Source of the DNA: Eimeria necatrix
Lineage: Eukaryota; Apicomplexa; Conoidasida; Eucoccidiorida; Eimeriidae
Assembly (NCBI RefSeq): GCF_000499385.1
Contig: NW_013653034.1
Coordinates: 5,001-40,000, forward strand
Direction of reading: 5' to 3'
Length of the DNA: 35,000 nt
Under the pieces are notes generated by a model. That model did no database searches. It saw only the letters and a list, made by a program, of their open reading frames with translations, and was not told the origin of the DNA. Shown here piece by piece: positions 19,903 to 31,643 of this stretch; the stretch's first letter is position 1, and the number at the start of each line of letters is the position of its first letter. Position numbers and translations under genes: made by a program.

Positions 19903-21013
19903 ATATTTAGCAGCAGCAGACGAAGCAGCAAATTGAAGCCCCAAAAGCAAATTTGGAAAAAAATGAAAAAAACAAAAAGTGAAAACTGAAGGGGCTGCGA
20001 GCGCGCCGCAGTGTACGTACACCCCAAAGGGGGGCCTGGCGCTCGAGGCATTCAATTTTTGCAAAACAAAAAAAGAAGAAAACGGAATTAAGAGTTGTTG
20101 AGTTTGCAAATGGAGTTGTTCTTTTTTTGAATAGTCCCCTTTAAGGAGCTTTTCTTTTCACATTTTCTCTTTACTTTAAGGCAGTTTCCCCTTGAGCTGT
20201 TTTTCACCATTTCTTCTACTAGTTTGTGCAGCCCCTAGTGGACAAAGCCAGGCTTACAATGCATGCATGCATGCATGCATGATGCATGCATGCATGCATG
20301 CATGCATGCATGCATGCATGCATTAATGGGGCTTTGTATGATACAATTAAATGCTTAATACTAATATTATATTATGTGTAGAAGTTTTAATATTTGTAGT
20401 TTTGTAGAAAGGCTGCACTTGCAGAATTGGTGACAGTGTGGGTGAGCTGTCTGTACACCCCGTTGCCTCGCGGGCAAAGGGGCATTTAGGCGAAGAGCTG
20501 AATGAGAAATAAAAGTAATTAAAAGTATTTTAAAAACAAAAGAAATTAAAATCATTTAAGAAATAAAAGTAATTGGAGGCTTCAAGAAATAAAAATGATT
20601 GAAAGTCTTCGAAAATAAAAGTTTGAACGAAACCGGAGGGGCCCCGCCGGACCGGGCAAGCAGTTGTCGGGAGTTGCATGCAGAAGAGTAGTTCTTTGAT
20701 TATTATTTCAATTTAAAATAATAATTTCAATTTAAATATTTTAAATTAATATTTTATTATTATTTTCGCAAGTCAAATAATGTTTGCAAGAAGCAACTGC
20801 ACAGTTTCCGTGCACAGCACTGCTGCATGCGCCGCCGCCGGTTCAACTCAAACTAGAGAAAGAAGCAACAAACAAACAGTTTTCATTTATAAAATAAATG
20901 CAATAAATGATAAACAAATAAATAAATGAATTAAATATAATAAAACTGGAAAAGCAGCTGCAAACAGCTGCAGCAAATGCGAAAAGTGCATTGCAGACAC
21001 AACAGCAACTTTG
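19319..21013. other. Intergenic region rich in short arrays
   Basis: Contains a 16-bp (GC)8 run (19452-19467) and GTACACC palindromes at 19471, 20010 and 20446. An 18-bp ATTAATATTAATTC array (19530-19640), TA microsatellites (19711-19896) and a TGCA tandem array (20259-20323) are also present. The rest is AT-rich with no coding signal I can support. Confidence 0.55.
20259..20323. repeat. (TGCA)n tandem array
   Basis: About sixteen TGCA units with one interruption (CATGATGC) give overlapping copies of TGCATGCA. TGCATGC is a known apicomplexan ApiAP2-type binding word, so the array may bind such a factor, or it may be a simple microsatellite. Confidence 0.8.
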
Positions 21014-21066
21014 CTACTTTTCATTTTCTCGAAGCTGCAGCTGCCCGAGAATGGAAGCCGACGGCG

Positions 21067-21097
<31 letters not shown>

Positions 21098-23489
21098 TGC
21101 TGCTGCTGAAGAAGCTGCAGCACAGAAAGCAGCGCAGCAAATGCCAAATTAAAACCCCAACAGGCAGCAGCAAATCAAATCAAGGAAGCAGCAAAGTCCC
21201 AAACAGCAACTCCCGCCAAAGACGCTGTTGCTGCTGCCTGCTGCCTGCAGCAGCAGCAGCAGCAGTTGCTGCTGCTGCTGCTGCTGCAGGCAACAGCAAC
21301 AGCTGCAGCATTAGCCTCCTCGTCACAACCGTTTAAAACTATTTATTTATTTATTTCATTTGACAGATTTTAAATGAATTAAAATTACTTTTAATTGTAT
21401 TGATTTAAAAATCTGGAAAGTTTGCATTAATTCCCCACCTTTTTGCCATTTAATCGGTTTAAAGGGAAAAACATTTTATTTGTTTTTTTGCATAAAAATC
21501 CCCAATTTTCCCCCAAATAACTCATTTTTTTGCCATTTAATGCAAATTAAATGATTAAAAAGTACTCTTAATTGTTTTAATTGAAGAATCATGAAAAGTT
21601 TCCTCAAATTTCCCAATTCTTGGCCATTTTTCGAACTTTAAGTGCATTAGAGTTCCCATTCGCCACTTTTTCCCGAAAAGTTCCCGATTTTCCTCCCAAA
21701 TTCCCCAACATTATGCAATTTAATTGACATTAAATGAATAAAAGACACACTTCACAGTTTCAATTGAGAAATCGGGGAAAGTTTCCTCAAATTCCCCCAC
21801 TTTTCGGCATTTGGCTGATTTCAACTTGTGAATTAAGAGCTTTACTTGTCGTTTTTCGTCGAAAAACCCCCGATCTTTCCCCAAACTTTGCAAATTGGTC
21901 AACATTAAATAACATGAAATGAACAAAAGTCATTTTATTTGAGAAATCGCGGAAACTTTCCTCAAATTCCCCGGCATTTCGCCACTGAACCAACTTTAGT
22001 GAACTGACTGAAGGCCCTACGTGCCGCTTTCCCCCGAAGTCCCGAATTTCCCGTTTAATTCCCCGAAAATTGCGAAATAATTAAAATTAAAACAAATAAA
22101 AGGCGGGGCGAAGACTTTAAACTCGAAAACCGGAGAAACTTGCACGAAAACCCCGGCCCGCGGGCACTTGTGCGTTTTGGAGCGAACTACGGGCTGTATT
22201 TCCCTTATTTTCTCCCCGTTTTTTCCCCTTTTTCTTCCCAATTGCCCCCCGTTTAAATTCCCCTTTTAATTTGCGGCATTTTGCCCCAATCGGCGCTGAA
22301 AAGCGCGGGAAATCGCAGAAGCTGGGGCGGAAAGCACTCACGCGAGGGCGGCGGCCGCGGCCGGAAACTGTAGCGAAGGTCCAGCAAAAAACGACTGCCG
22401 TCCACTCCGTGCAAATTCAAACTTTCTATTAACTCCAAAACGTCCAAAACGAGCAGCGGGACGGCGCCGCGGCGGCCGCGCGGCCGCAGGGCGCGGCCCC
22501 GCACCTTCCGCCTGCGCAGGAAACCCCAAACCCTAAACCCTAAACCCTAAACCCTAAACCCTCGCCTGCCAGTCCTGAAGAGTCAGTGATAAACCCTGGA
22601 CTGCACTCGAAACCCTAGACACTCTTCCCCGTTGAACTCGCAGTCCTGCAGCCTGGATCCCGAGGCCGGAAGACTGAGGCTTGAAACCCTAGAACTTAAC
22701 CCTTCGCTGCGAATCCTAAACCCTAAACCCTAAACCCTAAACCCTAGGCCACTAGTGCTAAGTGCTAGGCTCTAAACCCCTGCAGAAATCAAATGAAAAG
22801 GACTAAAGTTGAACTTACACATTTGGATTTTGATTGCATGCACGTGCATGCAATTATATTTAATCTGCTTGTGAGTGAGTGACCTGTGAGCTAGACTTGT
22901 TCATATTTTATTCCTTTTTTTGAAAAAGAGTTTTTTATTTAGTTTTTCATCCACTTAAGCAGATAAACAACAGCGAAAACTTATTTCCTAGTTGAGAGGA
23001 ACCACAAGCTTCTAAAATTCGAAATCGAATTAATTCAATTAGTCATTTACTTGTTTTCATTTTCTCATTCTGCGCGACAGTTTTTTGCATAAGTAGACAT
23101 TCACATAAAACCAACAAAGATGGGCCAAAAGCGCTTTTTCTGGAGCGAAATTTAACAGAAAAGAATGCAAAATCACAAATTAAAAGAAAGAATTAGCTTT
23201 AATTGTTTATTTGTTTGTTTTTCTTTGTACTTGCATTCAACTCCATCGGTGCGGGGCGCAGGCGTCTACAGCACGAGAAGAGTGCGATTATGAACCATTA
23301 TTTGTGTAGACGTTTCTATTTATTTAAAACTCTTTTATTTTTTCTTTTTATTATTTATTTGTTCAGTTTTAATGGCTTTTAAAAGCCTTTTAGGGCCACT
23401 CACGCTGCCGCATCCAGTGCCTCCGTGAGGCGCCCAGAAAGTCCAGTTGAAAAGCGCAAAAGGGCGGGAGAGTGAGTATCGGGGCACAT
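21014..23489 (-). CDS. Short protein of unknown function, three predicted exons
   Basis: Exons 23489-23404, 22511-22342 and 21114-21014 join in phases 2 and 1 to 118 residues. Exon 1 reads MCPDTHSPALLRFSTG and LTEALDAA. Exon 2 reads through an Arg-rich stretch, then VPLLVLDVLELIESLNLHGV and RFLLDLRYSF. Both have strong donors (gtgagt). Exon 2 is the best-supported piece. Exon 3 (Ala run, then SILGQLQLRENEK and stop) fits in phase but lies in repeat sequence, and an alternative terminal exon could exist at about 21160-21300. An acceptor-like tttctag at 23498-23499 suggests the true 5' end may be an upstream exon. No family recognised. Confidence 0.4.
21114..21310. repeat. Mixed CAG/CTG blocks
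   Basis: CAGCAA-rich sequence, then a CAG run turning into a CTG run at about 21247-21290. The two together form an inverted repeat. Both strands are open for short distances (Ala, Gln, Ser or Cys), so coding status is unclear. Confidence 0.5.
21360..22230. repeat. Degenerate tandem array, about five units of ~179 bp
   Basis: The anchor AATCGGGGAAAGTTTCCTC and its variants recur near 21410, 21588, 21770, 21946 and 22128 (spacing 175-183). Each anchor is followed by CAAATTCCCC and a CATTT/GCCA word and preceded by a TTAAATGAATAAAA-like segment. Between anchors a second CCC-rich word recurs (CCCGATCTTTCCCC type). No open frame spans it. Confidence 0.7.
22521..22745. repeat. Telomere-type AAACCCT arrays in an intron
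   Basis: One array at 22521-22562 and one at 22712-22745, with scattered AAACCCT remnants between them. They lie between exons 1 and 2 of the predicted minus-strand gene at 21014-23489, immediately before the acceptor at 22512-22513. Confidence 0.85.
22833..22854. promoter_or_regulatory. Perfect 22-bp palindrome with two TGCATGC words
   Basis: ATTGCATGCAC followed at once by its reverse complement. It contains two TGCATGC words around a central CACGTG. It looks like a dimeric transcription-factor site, but its position is intronic in the current gene model. Function inferred only. Confidence 0.4.
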
Positions 23490-23801
23490 AAAACTCCCTA
23501 GAAAGCAAAAATAAATAAAAAGAAATAAAAGAAATTAAAATGAAACAAAATAAATGAAATTAAATCCAATATAACAAAAATCGGAACAGGAAACATGTCA
23601 GCCAGCTCAACGCACGCAAGTTCAGAAGTCGAGCCCACTTGAACGAAGTCGATTTGTTTTTATTTGTCGGAATAAAAGCATTAAATTGAAATCAAAAGAA
23701 TAAAAAGAGGAAAGTCAAAAGAAGAACAGCAATTAAACAGCAGAAAAGCAATTATTAAATGAAAAAAATGACAAAATGAGGACTTTTCATGTTTTGCATT
23801 T

Positions 23802-23951
23802 TCAAGTTTCTGCAGCTTTCTTACTTGGAAAGTGCTGCCCATACTTGAGATAATCGATGATTTTGTTTTTCAGCTGTTTGACGTTTTCAGTGAGAGTGTG
23901 AAAAGCGTCATTGAGCATTGGAAACAATTCCGATTCATCTACTGGCTGTTC

Positions 23952-24013
<62 letters not shown>

Positions 24014-24114
24014 CCTCAGCCTCGCGGCGCGCAGCTGCCATTTCGTCCGCGTAGGAAGACTTCTTCCGCACAAACTGCAGCAAACGGTGCACCACGTCGG
24101 AGCTGCTGCTCTGC

Positions 24115-24162
<48 letters not shown>

Positions 24163-27100
24163 GCCTCGTGCAGCCCCTGGGCAATTGCGGCCAGCGACTG
24201 GCCCAGCAGCAACTCCAGCGTGGCCTCGCTTTCGCCCTCGGGAGAGTAATAGAAGAATTTCACTGCAGCAAATGCACAATTGATGCATTTAAACGACATT
24301 TTGTGTCAATAAATATGTGCAATTAAATAAAATAAACATAAAAAAGCAAAAACGAAAGACAAGGGCCAAAAAAGTGCAGAAACAGACAACAGTACAAGCA
24401 CTGGGAACGAACTTGCTGCTGAAGTGCAAATATCCCTGCAGTTTAGGCCCTCAATTCAAACTTTTCGGATTATTTGGACTTTTATTGAAAATTATTTTCT
24501 TTATTTTGCACAAGTTGATAATTCAATTGGTGGGAAATTGAATTACTCACCAACAGCTGTGGCCAAAGGGTCTATAGTTGGCAAATCTGCAAAGGGAAAG
24601 CAGCAGAACTTGCGAGTCCAATTCGAATGAAAAGAAATGCAAATTTGTGCAAATTCATAAAATTAAAAAACAAATATTTGCACGAATTAAATATTAAAAA
24701 CTGTCCATGCAAAGTTTGCTTTCTGCTGCAGCCTCAAGCCGCTGCCAATACAGATTTGAAGACTGACAAACTTGGGCATATTTCAAAGTCAGAGGAATAT
24801 ATATATATAATAAATATATTTTTGCATTAAATGCAGACATTTTCAAAATAAAAGAGATGAGAGAAGTGCAAACGATTCACTCAAAAGAAATTGGACTGAA
24901 AACTGTTCTGGCCAGGACTGTCAACACTGGTGAGGCAGCAAAACAGGAACGCAGGGATTGCTGCGCTGCTGCTTATTTTAGTTCGATTCACTTTTTTGGG
25001 ATTTATTAATTTTCTGTTTTTTTTTACTTATCGCAAAAAAGCGAATCTCCGCAGTGTACTCTGGCGAGTGCTCTGGGTCAGGCCCAACTGAAGCAGAAAA
25101 ACAAGAAAGAAGAAAACCGCGGAAGTGAAAAACAAGCACTTTAGCCGGCCCCTGATAGTCCTCTTGTTTTATAATTAAAACACTTATAAAATTATGAAGA
25201 AAAAGAATAAAAGCTGAAGTGCATTGGGAAAAGAAACAGCGAAAAAATGCAGAAAATAGCTGCATGCGGACAGTTTCTCCCACAAAGCAGGGAACCCGTT
25301 GCATAAGACAACAACGCATTAATGAAAAGCTTTTATCTCAATTTAAATTATTTTTAAATAAAAAGAAGTATAATTAATAACAAACTGTACAGTTGATGGC
25401 TCTACCTGGAATGGTTGCCTCGATATGCTGCATAATGGCCGATGCGAATATTCTGGCGAAAAGTTTTGTCAAGAATGATTCTTCTTGTTTATCTGTAACT
25501 TCCGAAATTGAATTTTGAATTAATTCCGAGAAATATCTCACAGCGCAGTGTTTGCAGTCTGAGAAAACGGAAAAATTGAAAACGAAATAAATTCAATATC
25601 CTTTGCTGGCCTCCTGAGACAGGTTTGGAGTGCCTTTACTCCGACCCTAGACCCTAAACCCTAAACCCTAAACCCTAAATTGTGGTTTATTTCATTTCTT
25701 ATTTTCCATATTATCCTTTTTCTTCGGCTTTTGTTATTGACAGTGCACTCGCCGCGCTGCGGCTGTTGCTGCATACTAAATACTGCAAGCAATAGCGCCA
25801 TCTTTAGCTTGCGAGACAAATTTAATTGTTTATGAAGATTATTATTCACCTCATAATTATATTTATTATAATTATATTCATTTTTTGAATTTATTTCCCT
25901 GGTTTTGGCTCACAAGCTTTGGTTTCTTCGAACTCCGTGTAGAGCTGCTGCACCAGGGCAGGCACTTGGGAGTTGAAGCCTGTGGAAACCCCAAAGTGCT
26001 TTCTGAGCCTTGCCTCGATCATCGCCTTAAATGTGGCTTGTTGTTCTGTCAGAAAAGAAATAAAAGAGTTTAATGCAATTCGAGAGATGCAGTGCAGCTC
26101 TTTTAGCGTTTGTCATCTCGAAAAACACTGAAAAAAGATGTTAGAAAAGGCGCGCTTGTTGGCGCTTCTTGCAGTCTCAAGACAAAAACATGAGTAAAAA
26201 GGCATAAAACAATTGGCTGATGAATTTAAAATGTAGACAAGATGAAAGAATGGAAGAAAATAAATGACATGAACCCAAAAAGTAGTTTATTTCCATCTTA
26301 TTCCCCCTTGACTCTGGCACCAAACGCAGTAAGTTCCATGCAGTACGTTGAAGATGCAAAACAACTCAAAACTTCGAAAAAGAAATACAAAAAAAGTGCA
26401 AATTCAGGTTAAATAAAAGCAATGATTGCAGCAAACAAAACGAGCCCGACAGAAAAGCTTGCAGTTGAATTAAAGAGTTAAAGCAACTAAATTGGAGATG
26501 TCCGTGGATGCAGATTTCCCAATTCATGCATTAAAGAACTGTACTTTTGATTGAAGTATTATTGAGTTTAGAGGAATTTTCGGTTATTAGGAAGTCAGAA
26601 AAGTCAGCAGAAAATAATTAAGTGGTGCTTTTACTCTGTTGAAAAGGTCCGTGTCCTTCGTACCGAATAAATTGTTGAATTCTGGTTAATTGACTTCTCT
26701 AATGTCTGATTGAATTAAATTAATTAATAATTTCCACAATTTGAATAGATATTAGTGCATGCAGAACGAGTCAATTAATTATTTCCACAAGTGCCGTCGC
26801 AGGTTGATACTTTTGCACGTTTCGCTCAAGTTGAGTGCAAATGGAACATTTCGCAGACAGCTGTGAATAAATTAAGCAAAACTATAAATAGTTTTATGCA
26901 TTATTAGGCTTTTAGTTGAACAAAGATGCTTCATTATCTGCAAATTCAATTCAGTTCACCAATTGGTGTTTCTTTATTCATGCCTTGCTCGCCAGTTGCA
27001 CACCTGGAGATGCATCCCTAGGTAAGCACTTTTTAAATTGATCCAAAAGTTAGATATCAAATACTTATTAATTAATTAATTAATTAATTAATTAATTAAT

Positions 27101-30100
27101 TTATTTATTTATTTGTATTTGTGCTTACCGTAGGCCAATGCGACAGTTTGCAGCAGCCGAAACGCACGAAATGATTTCACGTGAATTTGCTGCGCATCTG
27201 TGGCGAGGGCTCTGGCAGCATCGACAACATGCGAATATTTATCTCCCAATTCGTCCACTGAGTGTTTAATTGCAGCTTCGTATTGATCTTGAGGAAGATT
27301 GGAAATCAAAATCTGGTCAATGGCGATGTCTATCGCCTCCGAAACTAAACACGAAAAATGGGACACGCACAGCAGGAAAAGAGCAAATTTAAAGGCTCAA
27401 CTTGCTTATATTTCAACGCATTTATAAATAAATGCCAATTTATTTCATATATGCACAAAAGAAATGAAACAAAGGCCGAATTTAGGCGCAGATATAAGCG
27501 CAGCTTGGCAGCAGCAAGCATATCCATTCTTGCACGGCGCAGTGAGGGCTGCATACAAGTTTGAGTTGAATTGAAAAGAATTTCCTTTTTAAAATATTTT
27601 TGCATGAAGAGAAAAGCATTAAAGGGCCTCAAAGCATTAAAGAGCCTCACCTTCGGTCTCGTAGGGGGCGCACTGGTCTCTGGTGACTTCGAAAACGTTT
27701 TCTCTGATGAATCTCCTGACCACTGGTTCTGCCTGCGACTTCAAGAAAGAAGCTGCTGCAATTTTGCTGCAGTTGTCTTTTCCAAATCGAATAATTGCAG
27801 CATCTCTTTGAGGCAGAATGGCAATGGCCGGGCGGATCGGCTCGCAGGTGTCCTGCGTGATGATCTGTCCCAGTTGAGCGTGCAAAGACACATTTCTTTG
27901 CTCCGAAGGAGTCAAAGAAAAAGTAAATACTTTTTGCAAAGACTCGTAAAGGTGGTAAAGGCTCAGAGACGAACGGAAAGGCAACAAGTTCACGTGAATG
28001 GACGACGTGTCCACCACGCTGCCTCCGCCCGCAGGAACCTCCACTGTGCAGAAAACACATTTCAATAAAACCGAATCAACAAATTGGCAAAAACAAAAAG
28101 AAACAAAAGGCGGAAAAAACTACAAACAGGCCCTTTAATTCGATACTGTCATCACCAGACAGCGGTGAAATCTTTCATCAAAGTTAAGTCAAAGTTAAAT
28201 ACGAGAAAGGTGTGCATGCATGTTTTTGCGCATTTATCCTTTTGAATTAGCAATAAAAGTATAAGTGTTTATATCTATACACTGCCGCGGGTATTTGTGC
28301 ATTAATTTATAGGCAGATATGCTGGCGCTTCTTTGCATCTGCACGAGAACACATTTACAGGCATTCGATTGCTTTCTTGGCAGTTTGCATGCGTGAATTT
28401 GAATAAATATTTTCAAATACTTCATTCAAAATGTATATTTTCAAGATAGATGAATATATAAACCAATATGAATGCGCACATGCGTGCAGATCTGTGTATG
28501 CAAGCTTGTATGTGTTGCATGATCGTCTAAATAGCCTTAAGTGCCTCTATTCATTATATTATATTATCATATATATATATATATATTGATATTAAACAAA
28601 TATATATTCATGTATCTGTGCAAATATATTTAAAAGGGCGTTCATATGCATGCATTTGCATGCGTGTCTAGGCTCAGAGGCCTCACGTGCGATCTCCTTG
28701 CCGAGCACATCAATGACAACGTCATAAACAATCATTGCGAGTCTCCCGGCGTTGTCAGGCACAATATAAGAAACATATTTGCCCATCATGGCCTGGCGGA
28801 CTTCGAAGATGAGCTGGCTGGGGTTCGACGCGAGCGTGGCTGTTCAAACAAAGAGGAAAGCGAAAACGGAAAGTCAAGGTGAGCTGATCCGCCGCTACAA
28901 ACCGGTAATTTTCGCTTTAAAAACGACAAATAAGCATTAAAAAACAATTAATTAACTACAATTAATTAATAAGCCTTCTGCCGTCTCTCTTTGGCGCTGC
29001 AGAATATGCAACTGCTCTCGAAATTTCGAGCCATAAAGCATAAGCCGTGAACACTGACGCACTTCTTCTCCTCGATGCATCTTAAATCTACTCGAGGCAT
29101 GTAACCCTAAACCCTAAACTCTAAACCCTAAACCCTAAACCCTAAACCCCGAGGAAACCAGTCGAAAACTTTGCATGCAACTCTGAAACTTGAAACTGGA
29201 GATCTATCTTTGAGACCAGCTGCGTAATCCCTGAGGCTGAGTCCGAAACCTTGTGGCCATTTAAATCGTCGGGCTTACGCGAATAAGTGAGAGTGTGGGT
29301 AATCTTTTTCGAAAAAGAACGGCTCATTCCTTTTGCTTTTCTTCTTGTCATTCCAGTTTTGCTCAAAAAGCTGTACGCGCTGATGTAGATGCGGCGGCGG
29401 AGCTCCCTGTGAGAGGCTGCAGCGAACGCAACGAAGGAAAACTTGAATAAGGCAAAATAAGATTAAAAACTTTCGAAAACTGCAACAATAAAAAGGGAAA
29501 ATAGCACAAAATAACTCGAAAATAAAGACAGAGGTGAGGATTAACAGAAGTTCCATTAAAACTGCACAGAAAAGGGGAAAAGGCAAGAAAAAGGCATTAT
29601 TCTGAAGACATCAGTAGTGCCCGCATACATAAATAAGTACACAAATGGAGATATACATATATATAGACAAAATATAATGGACTATAAAGACTCGTTTGCT
29701 GCCATAAGTGTTCAAGTGCATGCAAATATGAGTTCAAATAAGCGCATTTTGTGTATCTGCTAATGCAGTTGCATTGCATGCATTTTGTGGATTTGAACGC
29801 ATTTTATAGATGCAGGCATAGACAAACAAATATTAAATGTGAATAAATATAAATACAAGTGAAAAAAAGTGCAAAAAGCGAACCTAACAAGACACAATGC
29901 TGCACATGGTTGAGGAGCGCGTCTCTTGCAGCTGTTGCAGTTTCCTCGATGTTCCATTCCTTCAACTTTTTGAAAACTCCTTCGAATTTATTTCTTTCTT
30001 CTTTATTCATTTTATTCAGCAAACTGTTGAGACGCAAAATGCGATCGTGAAACGCGTAAGCCTGCAAAGGGTTCATTCCCCGCAGCTTCTCTGCGTCCAA

Positions 30101-31596
30101 GTTGTAGGCCTTGTACTGCTCCAAGTAGGACATGTGCTGCAGCAGCAAAAGGAATGCAAAATAAAGTGCAATTAAATGCGAAATAAATAAATAAATCGTC
30201 TGTCGGGAGGAATCTCCAGGAAAAGGAAGCAAATGGGAACAAGAGGTCATGCAACAACTCAGAAGCAAAGGGAAAGCCCTTCCCAATTTAATTTAATTTA
30301 ATCGCCAAGAAGAAAGGGTTTAAAACCGAGGTTTATAAAAGACGTAATTTTGAATCGCTGCAAAACCTACGAAAATCATTTCCTGCAGTTCGTGTCCTGG
30401 AAGTTGGAATGCTGCTTCCTCTCTGAAGCATTAGTTAGAACGGAAACACGCAAACAAATGCCCCAACTTCGAGTTTAAATGCTTCAAATTGCTAATGAAT
30501 AGTAAACAACTTTATAGAAGAATGAAATGCATATTTAGATTGGCATTTTTCGTTGCTGCAATTTGCCCCGCCAATGCGACAAACTACACAGTGCATGACC
30601 GCTGGCAAATTAGCGTGGGCAGCAGCTAGCGAGATGGAAAGAAAGAATAATTTGAAGAAAGATTAATTCAAAGAAAGAATAATTTGAAGAAAGATTGATT
30701 CAAAGAAGATTAATTTGTGCTGTTTTGTTACCCCATTTGTGCTTGCACGGCTGCACTGCCCAGCAAGAAGTTGGTTAGAGCCTTTTTGTTTGACTGGAAC
30801 TCTTCGAGCGCCTGCACTCTTGTCTTGTCTTCGAGCATTCCTTGGTAGGCGAAGTAAAGGCCATAAACGGGTTTGGTGATTGCGTTTAAAAGCATGGCGA
30901 GAAACAGAGTGGAGTCCAGCGCAGAGACGGAAAAGTGAATGGTGCCCCGGACCAAGGCGGAAATCTTGTCAGCATTCTGAACTAAAAAGGAAGCAGAGCC
31001 CCTGAAAGTGTCGAAAATGGCAAAGTAAAACTTTCCTTCGCCCCCAAACCAACGAATAAATGTTTCTGCCTTTTCAAACCAAGCTGCCACAACTCCAAAC
31101 AGCTTCAGCATGCGAAAATGCCGGATGATCTTCCTGAGGCCAACCTCCTGCGTGCCGCGCAAAAGGAAAAACCGGGAAAGAGGCAACTAAATTGCAAACT
31201 GAGTACTTATGGAGTAAAACTAAAGACAATTATATGTTTAAAAGGCAAAAAATGGAATTAAATAAACCAAAATGCGCTCTTTTTCTTACCATTGCCCACT
31301 GCCAGGCTTTGCCGAAGCGCGCGAGCACTTTGTGAAGTCCAACGTTAAGAGCTTCTGCGGTGAGTCTGACGCTGGTCTTTGCCAGTTTCCAAGCTCTTCT
31401 TTTTCCTTTTGCTTTTTCGGCCTTGGCTTTCTTGAATTGGGCCTTCGCCTTCTCGAAACTGACCTGCGCTTTGTTCTCCTTGATGCGTTTCAGCATGATC
31501 TGACGCACGTCTTCTGGAGTTGTCGGAGTTTGTTGGCCTTCGGAGGTTTGGCTTTCTCCTGGTGCCAGGGAGGCGGAGCTTTCCACAGCTTTCGCT

Positions 31597-31643
<47 letters not shown>

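Larger units (their letters stand above)
1949..20459. repeat. Dispersed palindrome family GGTGTACGTACACC (11 copies)
   Basis: Copies at 1949-1962, 2095-2108, 7391-7404 (inverted), 14874-14887, 17030-17043, 17359-17372, 17815-17828, 17961-17974, 19471-19484, 20010-20023 and 20446-20459. A half-copy (GCGTACACCCC) lies at 14896-14906. The right half GTACACC never varies. The left half alternates between GGTGTAC and GCTGTCT or GGTGTCT. Flanks are GC-rich, often GAG or GCG before and CC, CA or TC after. All copies are between predicted genes. Confidence 0.8.

Noticed and set aside
20259..20323. Repeats as a CRISPR array
   Set aside because: Simple tandem units without unique spacers, in a eukaryotic context. 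No CRISPR-like structure anywhere in the window.
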